Source: Bacillus kwashiorkori (GTDB lineage: Bacteria; Bacillota; Bacilli; Bacillales; Caldibacillaceae). Taken from it: a stretch of 64,000 bases of DNA. Shown here piece after piece: positions 46,886-56,744 of the stretch. The DNA lies in NCBI RefSeq assembly GCF_001375515.1, contig NZ_CTDX01000011.1:1-64000 (forward strand). The letters are read 5' to 3'. Under the pieces are notes generated by a model. That model had not been told where the DNA came from. It saw nothing but the letters and a program-made list of their open reading frames with translations, and made no database searches. The position numbers were made by a program, and so were the translations under genes. Each line of letters begins with the position of its first letter. Position 1 is the first letter of the stretch.

Positions 46886-47593
46886 ATGGCAAAAAAAATA
46901 TTAGTTGTTGATGATGAAAAGCCGATTGCAGATATACTGCAATTTAATTTAAAAAAGGAAGGTTACGAAGTCCATTGTGCCTATGATGGCGACGAAGCAT
47001 TAGAAATGGTAGAAGAAATTAAGCCTGACATTATTTTATTGGACATTATGCTCCCTAATCGAGATGGAATGGAAGTGTGTCGAGAAGTTAGAAAAAAATA
47101 TGAAATGCCAATCATTATGCTTACCGCAAAAGATTCAGAGATTGATAAAGTATTAGGTTTGGAACTTGGAGCAGATGATTACGTAACAAAACCATTTAGC
47201 ACGAGAGAACTTTTAGCTAGAGTAAAAGCGAACTTACGAAGACATCAACAAGTAACAGCTGTTGTTGAAGAACAAGGAACGAATGAAATAGCTATAGGGT
47301 CGCTAGTCATCCACCCAGAAGCATATATCGTCTCAAAACGAGGAGAAATGATAGAGTTAACCCATCGGGAATTCGAATTACTTTTCTATTTGGCAAAGCA
47401 TATTGGCCAAGTAATGACAAGGGAGCATTTATTACAGACTGTATGGGGATATGACTATTTTGGTGATGTACGTACCGTCGATGTAACCGTCCGCCGATTA
47501 AGAGAGAAGATTGAAGATAATCCTAGTAATCCTTCTTGGCTAGTGACACGCCGAGGTGTCGGTTATTATTTAAGAAACCCTGAACAGGAGTAA
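46886..47593 (+). CDS. walR: Response regulator WalR (YycF)
   Basis: A 235-residue OmpR-type regulator. The receiver domain has VVDDEK, phospho-acceptor Asp53 ([11 protein letters not shown]), Thr and Lys (MLTAK, VTKPFS); the C-terminal winged helix ([17 protein letters not shown]) binds TGTWAH direct repeats. It is the essential regulator of cell-wall hydrolase genes in Bacillota. First gene of walR-walK-yycH-yycI; walJ and htrC follow after a terminator. Confidence 0.98.
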   Translation: MAKKILVVDDEKPIADILQFNLKKEGYEVHCAYDGDEALEMVEEIKPDIILLDIMLPNRDGMEVCREVRKKYEMPIIMLTAKDSEIDKVLGLELGADDYVTKPFSTRELLARVKANLRRHQQVTAVVEEQGTNEIAIGSLVIHPEAYIVSKRGEMIELTHREFELLFYLAKHIGQVMTREHLLQTVWGYDYFGDVRTVDVTVRRLREKIEDNPSNPSWLVTRRGVGYYLRNPEQE

Positions 47594-47600
47594 AAACAAA

Positions 47601-49421
47601 ATGAAAAAACTACGAGTGTTTCCCTCGATACGTTTTAAATTCATTTTATTTTTCGTTCTACTTATTTTAATTGCAATGGAATTGATTGGGGTCTATTTTG
47701 TTAGAGAATTAGAAAACAAACTTACCGTAAATTTTAAAGACTCTATTTTAAGTAGAATTAATTTTTTATCTTATAATATTGAACAAGAGTTAGTGAAAGA
47801 TCGGGAAGATGAATTAGATTCGCTAAAAGTAGATATTAGAAAAATTCTTAACGAAAACACCTCTTCAGACATAAATGAAATTCGTGTAGTAGACAAAAAT
47901 TTACGCGTTATTGGTACTTCTGATAACAATAATCAAGAAATCGTCGGACAACGGACAACCGATGTACTCGTTACTCGTACATTGGTGACAGAAGAACGCA
48001 TTGATCAGCTAGTACTTGATCCGAATAACGGGCGTACATGGCAGCTATACGTTCCAGTAAAAGTAGGTAATCAAACAGAAGCAATCATCTATTTAGAAGG
48101 AAAAATCGAAAATGTTTTTGACCAAATTAAAGTAATTAATGGGATCTTAGTTTCCGGTACTGCGATTGCTCTAGCAATTACAGCAATATTAGCGGTGTTT
48201 GTCGCTCAAACAATTACTAGACCAATAGCTGAAATGCGAAAACAAGCCCAAGCGATGTCAAAAGGGAATTTTTCCCGAAAAGTTAAAGTATATAGTAATG
48301 ATGAAATTGGTCAGCTAGCCTTATCCTTTAACCATTTAACGAGGAAGCTTCAAGATGAACAGGCAAAAACAGAGAGTGAAAAACGTAAACTATCATCCAT
48401 TTTAGCTTATATGACGGATGGGGTTATTTCTACAGATCGGAAAGGAAAAATAATTCTTATTAATGAAGCTGCAGAAAAAATGCTTAATGTTACACGTGAA
48501 ACAGTTATCTCGATGCCAATCGTTACGTTACTTGGATTAGAGGAAAAATATACGTTTGATAACTTGTTAGAACAAAAGGATTCCATCATTCTTGATTATA
48601 GTACAAGGAATAAACCATTCATTTTACGAGCGAACTTTTCCATTATCCAAAAAGAAACTGGTTTTATGAACGGTTTAATTGTTGTACTCCATGATATAAC
48701 GGAACAAGAAAAAATTGAAATGGAGCGGCGTGAGTTTGTAGCGAATGTCTCTCATGAATTAAGAACACCGTTAACAACGATGCGCAGTTATATTGAAGCT
48801 TTATCGGAAGGGGCTTGGAAGGATACAGAAATAGCTCCTAAATTTTTAATGGTTACGCAAAACGAAACAGAACGGATGATACGTCTCGTAAATGACCTAT
48901 TACAGTTATCTAGAATGGACAGTCAAGATTATCGAATGGATAAAGATTGGGTTAATTTTCAATCGTTCTTTAATCGAATTATAGATCGTTTTGAAATGAC
49001 GAAAGCAGAAACGATAAAATTTGTGCGAAGATTCCCGAAAAAAGAAATATATGTAGAAGTAGACAAAGATAAAATAACACAAGTGCTCGATAATATTATT
49101 CACAATGCGTTAAAATATTCACCTCCCAATGGTCAAGTGACTTTTAAAATAATGATGTATCATGAATATATTGAAGTATTGATCTCAGACCAAGGGGTAG
49201 GAATTCCGAAAGATCAATTAGGAAAAATATTTGAACGATTTTATCGTATTGATAAAGCTCGGTCTCGGCAGTTTGGTGGCACTGGACTAGGACTTGCAAT
49301 TGCGAAAGAAATGATACGTGCCCATGGAGGAGATATTTGGGCAACAAGCATTGAAGGAAAAGGAACAACGATTCACTTTACCCTTCCATATGAACGGATA
49401 CAAGAGGATGATTTCTCATGA
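47601..49421 (+). CDS. walK: Sensor histidine kinase WalK (YycG)
   Basis: A 606-residue kinase with a membrane segment (13-35), an extracellular Cache/PAS-like domain (~36-180), a second membrane segment (~184-204), HAMP (~205-257), PAS (~265-370), HisKA with NVSHELRTPL (His385) and an HATPase domain (N box HNALKYSP, G boxes DQGVGIP and GGTGLGLAI). It phosphorylates WalR and responds to cell-wall state. A perfect-consensus parS lies inside the gene (48488-48503). The stop overlaps yycH by 4 bases. Confidence 0.98.
   Translation: MKKLRVFPSIRFKFILFFVLLILIAMELIGVYFVRELENKLTVNFKDSILSRINFLSYNIEQELVKDREDELDSLKVDIRKILNENTSSDINEIRVVDKNLRVIGTSDNNNQEIVGQRTTDVLVTRTLVTEERIDQLVLDPNNGRTWQLYVPVKVGNQTEAIIYLEGKIENVFDQIKVINGILVSGTAIALAITAILAVFVAQTITRPIAEMRKQAQAMSKGNFSRKVKVYSNDEIGQLALSFNHLTRKLQDEQAKTESEKRKLSSILAYMTDGVISTDRKGKIILINEAAEKMLNVTRETVISMPIVTLLGLEEKYTFDNLLEQKDSIILDYSTRNKPFILRANFSIIQKETGFMNGLIVVLHDITEQEKIEMERREFVANVSHELRTPLTTMRSYIEALSEGAWKDTEIAPKFLMVTQNETERMIRLVNDLLQLSRMDSQDYRMDKDWVNFQSFFNRIIDRFEMTKAETIKFVRRFPKKEIYVEVDKDKITQVLDNIIHNALKYSPPNGQVTFKIMMYHEYIEVLISDQGVGIPKDQLGKIFERFYRIDKARSRQFGGTGLGLAIAKEMIRAHGGDIWATSIEGKGTTIHFTLPYERIQEDDFS
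48488..48503. promoter_or_regulatory. parS site (inside walK)
   Basis: TGTTACACGTGAAACA fits the parS consensus TGTTNCACGTGAAACA with A at the variable position. It lies within the PAS-domain coding part of walK. Confidence 0.9.
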
Positions 49422-50731
49422 AAGTAGAACAAATTAAATCATTGTTGCTAACCGGATTAGTCATATTGAGCATTATTTTATTTTGGAATTTAGTTACGTA
49501 TCAACAAAACTATGATTTTATTAATAACCAAGAGTATGTGAAGGAAATGAACATAGGGGAAAAGAGAGAGTTGAAACAACTTTTCATACCTAATAAAATG
49601 GTTGCACATATCCAAAATAATCAGTATGTAGGAACAGAAAATCTGGAAATCATCCACCCAGTTTTCTCGGAGCTCCGAAAGTGGTTAATGTATGATTTAC
49701 AAATTTCCAATGACAACTTTTCTGAGCTATACGGAACAAAGCAATCGTTAATCTTTCAGTTTCCAGATATATTGCCGTATGAGTTATTAAAAACTATTTT
49801 TAATGTGGATATTAAAAATTTGCCAGTAGGAAGTTTTAAAAATATCGTTGTATTTCCTCATGAAATTGAAAACAATGAAGGAATTATGTACTTTACTACC
49901 GGTAATTCCCAAGTAGTAGCAAAGGGAAGAATTAGACATATGGAATTAGATACATTTGCTCAGACGTTTAATGAGTTGATTCAACTAGGCAATCCTTATT
50001 TTGTATATAAAAAAAATAATGGCGAAGAAATATATTTAATGAAAGATGAAATACTGTTGAGTGACTATCAATATTACCCGAAATATTATGACGTAGACTT
50101 ATTTCGGCGAGCGTTATTTTCCAATCCAAACTTTGTCTCAAAAAATGGGAATCAATATACAGATGGTTCAAGTGTATTACATGTCAATACGGACTTAAAA
50201 AAATTTTCTTATGTCGATCCAACAAATTCACGAGACTTCACTGGTAATTTAAATGAGTTAATTCAGACGAGTGTGAAGTATATCAATGAGCATAAAGGCT
50301 GGACCGATCGCTACTATTACTCTAATAGTATTCAAAATTACACAAGTGAACTAGCAACTCATCAAGTAACCTATCGCCTACATTTAAACGACTATCCAGT
50401 AATAGATAAAAACGGATTAAGTGAAATTAAAATAAACCTTGCGAATACGGGTATTTATTCATATGAAAGGCCATATTTTAACCTGGATGTTTCATATAAC
50501 CCTAGCAGTATTCAATACCGATTATCCAACGGAGAAGTAGTACTAGAGTATTTAAAAAAATCACCAAGTGTGGATTTGGAGAAAATCGACGATATTTTTA
50601 TTGGTTACTACTTAACAAAAGAATTTAATGATTTAATCAAGTTAGAACCTTCTTGGTTTTATAAAACGAATAATCACTGGATTCGCATTTCTGAAAAGGA
50701 ACTAGGAGGTGTGGATCGTGGATTGGAGTAG
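49418..50731 (+). CDS. yycH: WalK regulator YycH
   Basis: A 437-residue protein with one N-terminal membrane anchor (residues ~8-26) and a large extracellular part, as in YycH. In B. subtilis YycH and YycI bind WalK at the membrane and restrain it. It overlaps walK by 4 bases and the downstream yycI by 14 bases, showing tight coupling. No catalytic motif is expected. Confidence 0.93.
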   Translation: MKVEQIKSLLLTGLVILSIILFWNLVTYQQNYDFINNQEYVKEMNIGEKRELKQLFIPNKMVAHIQNNQYVGTENLEIIHPVFSELRKWLMYDLQISNDNFSELYGTKQSLIFQFPDILPYELLKTIFNVDIKNLPVGSFKNIVVFPHEIENNEGIMYFTTGNSQVVAKGRIRHMELDTFAQTFNELIQLGNPYFVYKKNNGEEIYLMKDEILLSDYQYYPKYYDVDLFRRALFSNPNFVSKNGNQYTDGSSVLHVNTDLKKFSYVDPTNSRDFTGNLNELIQTSVKYINEHKGWTDRYYYSNSIQNYTSELATHQVTYRLHLNDYPVIDKNGLSEIKINLANTGIYSYERPYFNLDVSYNPSSIQYRLSNGEVVLEYLKKSPSVDLEKIDDIFIGYYLTKEFNDLIKLEPSWFYKTNNHWIRISEKELGGVDRGLE

Positions 50732-51494
50732 AGCGAAAACAATTTTCATCATTACTTTTTTCATTCTCGATATCTTCCTTATTTATCAACTTACGAATCA
50801 AAAAAATGACAACACATTTGATTTAATCAAAGAAACATCGATAGAGGAACAGTTAAAGGCAGATGAAATAAAAGTCCCAAAATTACCAGAAAAACCGACG
50901 AAAGAAACTTACATTGAAGCGGATGCTAAAAGGTTTATGAAAGATGATTTATTTTTTGAAGGGCAGGAAATATCCATCGTCAATGAAACATTTGTACAAA
51001 GCCTTCTAAAAAAACCGTACAAACTTAAAGATGAATGGGAAGTAAAAAATGTAGATAGCTTTGTTACAGAGAATGTTTTTAGTGGCAGTCAGTATCGTTT
51101 TTCCTATTTTGATCAAGATAATTTATCCATTATTTATTATCAAACACATAAAAATAATCCATTTTTCCAAAATAGTAGTGGACAATTAACATTGCACTTA
51201 AATGAAAACAAGGAAATCATCTCATACACACAAACGATGCTAGAAAATATTAAAGAAATAAAGGAACAACAAATATTAACGGCCCACGAAGCAATGGTAA
51301 CGTTATATAAAAAGCGGCTGTTAAAAAGTGGCAGTGAAATTACAAGAGTAGACATCGGTTATTATACGCTAGTGCCAATTAGTACATCCCAATTATTAGT
51401 GCCAACATGGCGCTTTTCGATTAAAGGACAAGAGGATTTATATGTTAATGCAGTGGAAGGACATGCATTCCAATTGTCAGATCAAGATTTTTAA
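50718..51494 (+). CDS. yycI: WalK regulator YycI
   Basis: A 258-residue single-anchor protein beginning MDWSRAKTIFIITFFILDIFLIYQL, the typical YycI start, followed by an extracellular domain. GTG 50718 is chosen as AGGAGG lies 8 bases upstream; a GTG three codons earlier lies on that site. It partners YycH in controlling WalK. A terminator follows at 51688. Confidence 0.94.
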   Translation: MDWSRAKTIFIITFFILDIFLIYQLTNQKNDNTFDLIKETSIEEQLKADEIKVPKLPEKPTKETYIEADAKRFMKDDLFFEGQEISIVNETFVQSLLKKPYKLKDEWEVKNVDSFVTENVFSGSQYRFSYFDQDNLSIIYYQTHKNNPFFQNSSGQLTLHLNENKEIISYTQTMLENIKEIKEQQILTAHEAMVTLYKKRLLKSGSEITRVDIGYYTLVPISTSQLLVPTWRFSIKGQEDLYVNAVEGHAFQLSDQDF

Positions 51495-51687
51495 TCATTA
51501 AGTGCTGATAAGGAAAAAATAGGAGACTGTGCTAACTGCTCGCATTAAATAAGAGAATGATTGTTTCCAGATACAACATGTATATACTAACTAATCTATG
51601 GATTAACAAAAGAGGAAATAACAAATAGTATTAAAGAATAGTAATATTTTTTAATAATGATATATTAGTAAAGTGAATAATAAGTGA

Positions 51688-51720
51688 AAGGCTGGTTTGT
51701 AGTTTTACCAGCCTTATTAT
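51688..51720 (+). terminator. walRK-yycHI terminator
   Basis: AAGGCTGGT (51688-51696) pairs with ACCAGCCTT, followed by ATTAT. The T run is broken, so termination may be partial and allow walJ read-through. Confidence 0.7.
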
Positions 51721-51740
51721 AAATAAGTAAGTGAAAAAAT

Positions 51741-51756
51741 TATTTCCCGGGAAAAT
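51741..51756. promoter_or_regulatory. Noc-type binding site (NBS)
   Basis: TATTTCCCGGGAAAAT matches the Noc site TATTTCCCGGGAAATA at 14 of 16 positions, with the whole CCCGGG core and inner arms intact. It lies in the yycI-walJ gap. Confidence 0.75.
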
Positions 51757-51800
51757 TTTGTAAAATAATTTTTTCAGAAAGAAATATTGGAGTGAAAAAA

Positions 51801-52595
51801 ATGGCTTTAAAATTTAGTGTGTTAGCAAGTGGCAGTACAGGAAATGCTATTTATGTGGAAGCGGAAGAACAATCTTTTTTAATAGATGCAGGACTTAGCG
51901 GCAAACAAATAGAAGGCTTATTTCAACAAATTAATCGAGATATAAAAACAGTAAATGGAATATTTGTGACCCATGAACATGCCGATCATATAAAAGGTGT
52001 TGGAATATTAGCTAGAAAACATAAAATTCCCGTATATGCTAATACAAAGACTTGGAAAGCAATGGAACCGTTAATTGGAGACATTTCTCCAGAACTAAAA
52101 TTCAACTTTGAAATGGAAAAAGTAATTTCATTTGGTAGTGTTGATGTGGAGTCTTTCGGAGTTTCACACGATGCAGCGGAGCCAATGTTTTATATTTTTC
52201 ATCATGAAGGTAAAAAATTAGTGACGATTACAGATACTGGCTATGTAAGTAATCGAATGGTTGGGCAAATAAAAAACGCGGACTACTATATTTTTGAAAG
52301 TAACCATGATGTAGAAATGCTTCGAATGGGAAAATATCCATGGAATATAAAAAGAAGAATCTTAAGTGATGTCGGTCACGTTTCCAATGAGGATGCAGCA
52401 TATGCGATGAGCGAATGTATTGGGGATCAGACGAAGGGAATTTATTTAGCACACTTAAGTAAAGATAATAATATGAAGGAATTAGCGAGAATGAGTGTCA
52501 GTCAGGTTCTCGAAGAAAAAGGTTTTATTGTTGGCGAGCAAATTGCGTTATATGATACAGATCCAAAAATCCCAACCGCTTTAAGGGCAGTATAG
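51801..52595 (+). CDS. walJ: Metallo-beta-lactamase fold hydrolase WalJ (YycJ)
   Basis: A 264-residue metallo-beta-lactamase protein with the HEHADH metal motif (near residue 58), SHDAAEP and DTGY. B. subtilis YycJ/WalJ is a 5'-3' exonuclease-like enzyme linked to mismatch repair and to cell-wall/division coordination. ATG 51801 has GGAG 8 bases upstream. It precedes htrC as in most Bacillales. Confidence 0.95.
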   Translation: MALKFSVLASGSTGNAIYVEAEEQSFLIDAGLSGKQIEGLFQQINRDIKTVNGIFVTHEHADHIKGVGILARKHKIPVYANTKTWKAMEPLIGDISPELKFNFEMEKVISFGSVDVESFGVSHDAAEPMFYIFHHEGKKLVTITDTGYVSNRMVGQIKNADYYIFESNHDVEMLRMGKYPWNIKRRILSDVGHVSNEDAAYAMSECIGDQTKGIYLAHLSKDNNMKELARMSVSQVLEEKGFIVGEQIALYDTDPKIPTALRAV

Positions 52596-52692
52596 TTCCC
52601 ATTCTTAAAATTAGAAATAGACTTAGATGAATGATAAAATTAATATGAGTAAACAATAGTGCTGTATAATCCATGAAAAGGGAGGGTTACTA

Positions 52693-53913
52693 TTGGGCTA
52701 TTATGATCAAGATTATGTGAACCGCTATGAAAAAAATAACCGTGGGAAATTTTCACGGTACTTCCTCGCTAGTTTATTAGGGGCAGTAATCGGTGCGTTA
52801 ATCGTTATTTTTTCCTTACCGACACTTGCTAAAAATAATTTACTCCCTTATTCAGTACAACAACAATACCTCGCCCAAAACAATAGAGGGGAAAAAGGGA
52901 ATTCATCAGAAATTATTCAAAATGTATCGGTAAATGTAGAAACAGATATTACGAAAGCAGTAGACAAGGCTAGCGATGCAGTCGTAGGAATTACGAATAT
53001 CCAAAGCGGTAATTTTTGGACCCAAACACAAGAAGCGGGTACTGGTTCAGGGGTTATTTATAAAAAGGTGGGTGATACCGCCTTTGTCGTAACGAACCAT
53101 CATGTAGTAGAAAATGCAGATAAGTTAGAAGTAACTTTAGCAGATGGTACAAAATTAGAGGCAAAATTTTTAGGTAGTGATATTTGGACTGATTTAGCTG
53201 TACTAGCAGTCGATGGAGATAAAATAACAACTGTCGCAGAGTTTGGTAATTCCGATACTTTAAAACCAGGAGAACCAGTTATTGCAATTGGTAATCCATT
53301 AGGCTTAGAATTTGCCGGATCAATTACCCAAGGGATAATTTCTGGTTTAGAGCGAACGGTGCCACTTGATTTTAATAACGATGGCTTAGTGGATTGGAAT
53401 GCGGAAGTAATTCAAACCGATGCGGCCATCAACCCTGGAAATAGTGGTGGAGCATTAGTAAATATTGCTGGTCAAGTAATCGGGATAAACTCCATGAAAA
53501 TTGCGCAACAAGAAGTGGAAGGGATTGGCTTTTCCATTCCAATTAATTCAGCTATTCCTGTCATTGAAAGTTTAGAACAGTACGGTGAAATGAAACGCCC
53601 ATACTTAGGCGTTCAATTACAAGATGTAAGTCAAATCCCTGCATATCACCAACAGCAAACATTGAAGTTACCACGAGATATAACAACAGGATTAATGATA
53701 AGTGATGTAGTAAGAAATAGTCCCGCGCAAAAGGCAGGGCTCCAAAGACTAGATGTCATTGTTAAGTTGGATGAGTACGACATTCACAACATTATCGACT
53801 TAAGAAAACATTTATACAACCGAAAGCAAATCGGTGACCGGGTAGTTGTCGGTTTTTATCGCGATGGACAGTATCAGGAAACAACTGTAACATTAGGACA
53901 AGAGTCGATGTAG
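52693..53913 (+). CDS. htrC: HtrA-type serine protease HtrC (YyxA)
   Basis: A 406-residue membrane-anchored DegP/HtrA protease. One membrane helix (FLASLLGAVIGALIVIF, ~25-45) is followed by the trypsin-like domain with catalytic His (TNHHVVEN), Asp (WTDLAVLAV) and Ser (NPGNSGGAL), and one PDZ domain near the C-terminus. It degrades misfolded exported proteins. The start is TTG with GGGAGGG 7 bases upstream. Last gene of the wal neighbourhood; a terminator follows. Confidence 0.96.
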   Translation: MGYYDQDYVNRYEKNNRGKFSRYFLASLLGAVIGALIVIFSLPTLAKNNLLPYSVQQQYLAQNNRGEKGNSSEIIQNVSVNVETDITKAVDKASDAVVGITNIQSGNFWTQTQEAGTGSGVIYKKVGDTAFVVTNHHVVENADKLEVTLADGTKLEAKFLGSDIWTDLAVLAVDGDKITTVAEFGNSDTLKPGEPVIAIGNPLGLEFAGSITQGIISGLERTVPLDFNNDGLVDWNAEVIQTDAAINPGNSGGALVNIAGQVIGINSMKIAQQEVEGIGFSIPINSAIPVIESLEQYGEMKRPYLGVQLQDVSQIPAYHQQQTLKLPRDITTGLMISDVVRNSPAQKAGLQRLDVIVKLDEYDIHNIIDLRKHLYNRKQIGDRVVVGFYRDGQYQETTVTLGQESM

Positions 53914-53952
53914 TTGAAATAATGATTTTTATATAAACGAAGTGAAAATACT

Positions 53953-53985
53953 AGCAGAAAGGATAAAACCCTTCTGCTTTTTTCG
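53953..53985 (+). terminator. htrC terminator
   Basis: AGCAGAAAGG pairs with CCCTTCTGCT around a short AT loop, followed by TTTTT. Confidence 0.85.
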
Positions 53986-54167
53986 TTAAATGGACTATTT
54001 CCAAAAGAACTAGTATCTTCGTTTTTAGCTATACTAATATTGATAGCAACGGGAGTGTTTTTAGGATAAAAGTTGGTAGTAATAGTAAATGGATGGAGTA
54101 TTGATGTAGGTAATAGACTACTGACTAATGAAATATTTAGCTTAGGTAGAGATAGGAGGGTGAGAAA

Positions 54168-54335
54168 ATGGATAAGGAAATATATTGTTGTGAAGAACAT
54201 GTAGAAATAGCGTTAGATGTTGTTGTGAATGAGTGTGAAACATTTCCTAACATAGAATTGTTAAAACAGGAAAAATTATCAACAGCCACCTGTGAATACT
54301 GTGGAAAACTACCTGTATATATTGTGTCGAACTAA
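54168..54335 (+). CDS. yyzF: CxxH/CxxC small protein (YyzF-like)
   Basis: A 55-residue protein with an N-terminal CxxH-type motif (YCCEEH, residues 6-11) and a C-terminal CEYCG, presumably a small zinc-binding protein. Such a protein lies between htrC and rlmH in many Bacillales. AGGAGG lies 9 bases before the ATG. Function unknown. Confidence 0.88.
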   Translation: MDKEIYCCEEHVEIALDVVVNECETFPNIELLKQEKLSTATCEYCGKLPVYIVSN

Positions 54336-54350
54336 TATTCCCATACAAAA

Positions 54351-54393
54351 TGTGGATAGTGTCTGTGGATATGTGGATAACACCTGTGGATTA
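54351..54393 (+). promoter_or_regulatory. DnaA-box cluster upstream of rlmH
   Basis: Four boxes in the same direction within 43 bases: TGTGGATAG (54351), TGTGGATAT (54364), TGTGGATAA (54372, perfect) and TGTGGATTA (54385). This density equals that of oriC, about 29 kb away. It lies about 90 bases before the rlmH start. Confidence 0.75.
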
Positions 54394-54484
54394 TTTGTCA
54401 GTAACATGTTTATAAACTGTTTATCAATTGGGGACAACGGATTCACTTATTAACAACAACCGATTATAATGAAAGGGTTAAAGT

Positions 54485-54964
54485 ATGAAAATAATAATTG
54501 TTTCAGTAGGGAAACTAAAAGAGAAATATTTACAACAAGGGATAGAAGAATACTTAAAGCGATTATCAGCTTATGCAAAAGTGGAAATAGTAGAGCTTGC
54601 CGATGAAAAAGCTCCAGAGAATATGAGTATTGCAGAAATGGAAGAGGTAAAACGAAAAGAAGGAGAACGAATCCTCGCCCATTTGCAACAAGATACATAC
54701 GTAATAACACTTGAAATTGGTGGAAAAATGTTAAGTTCCGAGCAGTTAGCGGAAAAAATAGATCAATTGGGGACATACGGAAAAAGTAAGATCTCCTTCG
54801 TAATTGGTGGATCACTCGGCTTAAGCAAAGAGGTTCAAACCCGCAGTAACATGGCCCTTTCCTTTTCCAAAATGACCTTCCCCCACCAACTCATGCGCCT
54901 AATCCTGCTAGAACAAATTTATCGTGCTTTTCGGATTAATCGTGGTGAACCGTACCACAAATAG
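54485..54964 (+). CDS. rlmH: 23S rRNA (pseudouridine1915-N3)-methyltransferase RlmH
   Basis: A 159-residue SPOUT methyltransferase with the knot motifs [21 protein letters not shown] and the C-terminal [11 protein letters not shown]. It methylates pseudouridine 1915 in helix 69 of 23S rRNA on assembled ribosomes. The frame is intact to the TAG at 54962. The last codons (GAA CCG TAC CAC AAA TAG) are the counterpart of the staphylococcal orfX segment in which SCC elements insert. Its 3' end overlaps the converging recombinase gene by 57 bases. Confidence 0.97.
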   Translation: MKIIIVSVGKLKEKYLQQGIEEYLKRLSAYAKVEIVELADEKAPENMSIAEMEEVKRKEGERILAHLQQDTYVITLEIGGKMLSSEQLAEKIDQLGTYGKSKISFVIGGSLGLSKEVQTRSNMALSFSKMTFPHQLMRLILLEQIYRAFRINRGEPYHK

Positions 54965-56608
54965 AGGCAAAAACTGTTGTAGATAAGGTGGTAATTCTTT
55001 ATCGGAAGCGGGTATTGAAAATGTATGTTCATTATCCGTTTCTCGATACAACAAGTGGATTAGTATAAAGGTTTTCGATATATTCAGTTCAGTAAAATCA
55101 AATTCAAGTTCTATGTTTTTTATGGTTCTAGATTTATCTATTTGCTTGATTGAGATATTATCGATTAACAACTGAAGTAATTGTTTTTTATTTTCCCTAG
55201 ATGTCTTCCTATATACTGATAAGAATTTTTTCAGTAAATTTTCAATCAAATCTGGTTGGATTACTTTTGAATCGATAGATCCTAATTGTATTATAATCTC
55301 ATTTTTCTTTTGTTCTAACCCCCTTTTATCATTCGAGACCTTTTGTAACCGTTCTTGTAGAATATCAACAGGGAGAGTGTTTTTCTCAAAGGCATCCATA
55401 TACTTTGCCTGTAATTGTTCAATCTCTTTTAATCGTATTTCAATCTTTTCTAATTCTTTGTTAAGCTTACTTATCGAATGAGCAGAACTTGAACTTATGT
55501 CAGTGATCGTCTTATATAATCTCTTCTTATTAGAACTAAAATGTTCAATTTTCTTGATAACCGTTTCTTCTGCTTTATATGCCTTAATGGAATTAGCTTT
55601 ACAAGCAGCAGATCCTTTGTTATGAAAATCGCTACAAACGTAATAACGATGTTTTCGTTTCGTCCCATCTTTTCGTGTATGTGTTGTAATTGACGGAACC
55701 ATTCCTTGACCACAATCAGGACAGCGTAAAAGGCCACTAAGTAAAAATGGTTCGTTTGATTGACGCTGCTTAAATGATTTACTTTTTCTCCTTGCTCGTA
55801 CAACGCTCCATAGTTCGTCCGAAATAATAGGTTCATGTTTTCCTTCTACAAGAATAGGATTTGGATTTTTCCCTTTTCTTCGTTTGGAATCCCAATTTTC
55901 AAATTTTAGCCAACTGATTTTACCGTTATATATTACATTGTCTAGGATTTGTGCTACTCCATTGATGGAGAAATAACGATTACGCTTGGTTTTATATCCA
56001 GCTTTATTTAAGTGGTTAGAAATCGCTCTTAGCCCTTTGCCATTTGCATACATATGATAGATTAACTGTACTACTTCAGCTTCCTTTTCATTGATAACTA
56101 GCTCCTTCTTAACAGTGTCATATCCAAATACAACCCCGCCGTTCCATCTCCCTTCCAAAGCTCTCTGTTTCATCCCAAGCTTAACGTTTTCCGCTAATGT
56201 ATTTCGCTCCATTTCAGCGATTGAGGCCATAATTTGAAGTACTAAACGACCTATAGGACTACTGGTATCAAAGTTTTCTGAGTAGGATATAAATTTCACG
56301 TTGTATTTTTCAAACTTATCTAGAATCATGAGTGTTTCTAGCATATTTCTTGAAAGTCGGGAAATTTTCCAAACTATTACAGCATCAAATCTCTCATTCT
56401 CTACATCTTTAATTAGTCTTTTCATTTCAGGCCGTCCTTTTACGGATTTACCACTAATTCCTTCATCGACATATTCATCAATCACCTCCCAGTTATAAAT
56501 TTGAGCATATTGCCGAAGTGTTTGAAGTTGCGCGGCTATACTAAAACCTTCTTTTGCCTGTTCTTCTGTGCTTACACGAGCATAAATTGCAACTCTTGAT
56601 ATATCCAT
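54908..56608 (-). CDS. Large serine recombinase (site-specific integrase)
   Basis: A 566-residue recombinase. The resolvase-type catalytic domain (1-150) has [11 protein letters not shown] with Arg11 and the nucleophile Ser13, and [11 protein letters not shown]. It is followed by a Recombinase domain (~160-275), a zinc ribbon (CPDCG ... YYVC ... AAC, ~290-340) and a long coiled coil (~370-440). It integrates and excises DNA between att sites. GGAGG lies 8 bases before the ATG. The last 18 codons run antisense through the end of rlmH. No excision factor gene is visible. The sequence looks like general phage/ICE integrases of Bacillota rather than CcrA, CcrB or CcrC, but that needs a search. 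Confidence 0.93.
   Translation of the reverse strand: MDISRVAIYARVSTEEQAKEGFSIAAQLQTLRQYAQIYNWEVIDEYVDEGISGKSVKGRPEMKRLIKDVENERFDAVIVWKISRLSRNMLETLMILDKFEKYNVKFISYSENFDTSSPIGRLVLQIMASIAEMERNTLAENVKLGMKQRALEGRWNGGVVFGYDTVKKELVINEKEAEVVQLIYHMYANGKGLRAISNHLNKAGYKTKRNRYFSINGVAQILDNVIYNGKISWLKFENWDSKRRKGKNPNPILVEGKHEPIISDELWSVVRARRKSKSFKQRQSNEPFLLSGLLRCPDCGQGMVPSITTHTRKDGTKRKHRYYVCSDFHNKGSAACKANSIKAYKAEETVIKKIEHFSSNKKRLYKTITDISSSSAHSISKLNKELEKIEIRLKEIEQLQAKYMDAFEKNTLPVDILQERLQKVSNDKRGLEQKKNEIIIQLGSIDSKVIQPDLIENLLKKFLSVYRKTSRENKKQLLQLLIDNISIKQIDKSRTIKNIELEFDFTELNISKTFILIHLLYRETDNEHTFSIPASDKELPPYLQQFLPLFVVRFTTINPKSTINLF
54940..54970. other. Probable attachment site (attL-like) at the rlmH 3' end
   Basis: The rlmH end GGTGAACCGTACCACAAATAG corresponds position for position to the orfX segment (GAAGCNTATCATAAATGA in S. 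aureus) used by SCC elements. A recombinase gene begins to read out of this point toward the right and the DNA beyond is accessory. The exact crossover bases and the right-hand copy are not identified. Confidence 0.5.
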
Positions 56609-56744
56609 ATCTAATCCTCCTTCATACTGATATTACAATGAAATACTAGATAAGAGAAATGGGACCTTATGTGATTGTTTGACTTAAATGGGAAATTGAA
56701 GAAGTACTTTTTAGAATTGGAAATACCCATTTCTTTTTTATTTC

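Noticed and set aside
54450-54815. A 121-codon frame antisense to rlmH
   Set aside because: No ribosome-binding site; composition follows from the rlmH coding strand.
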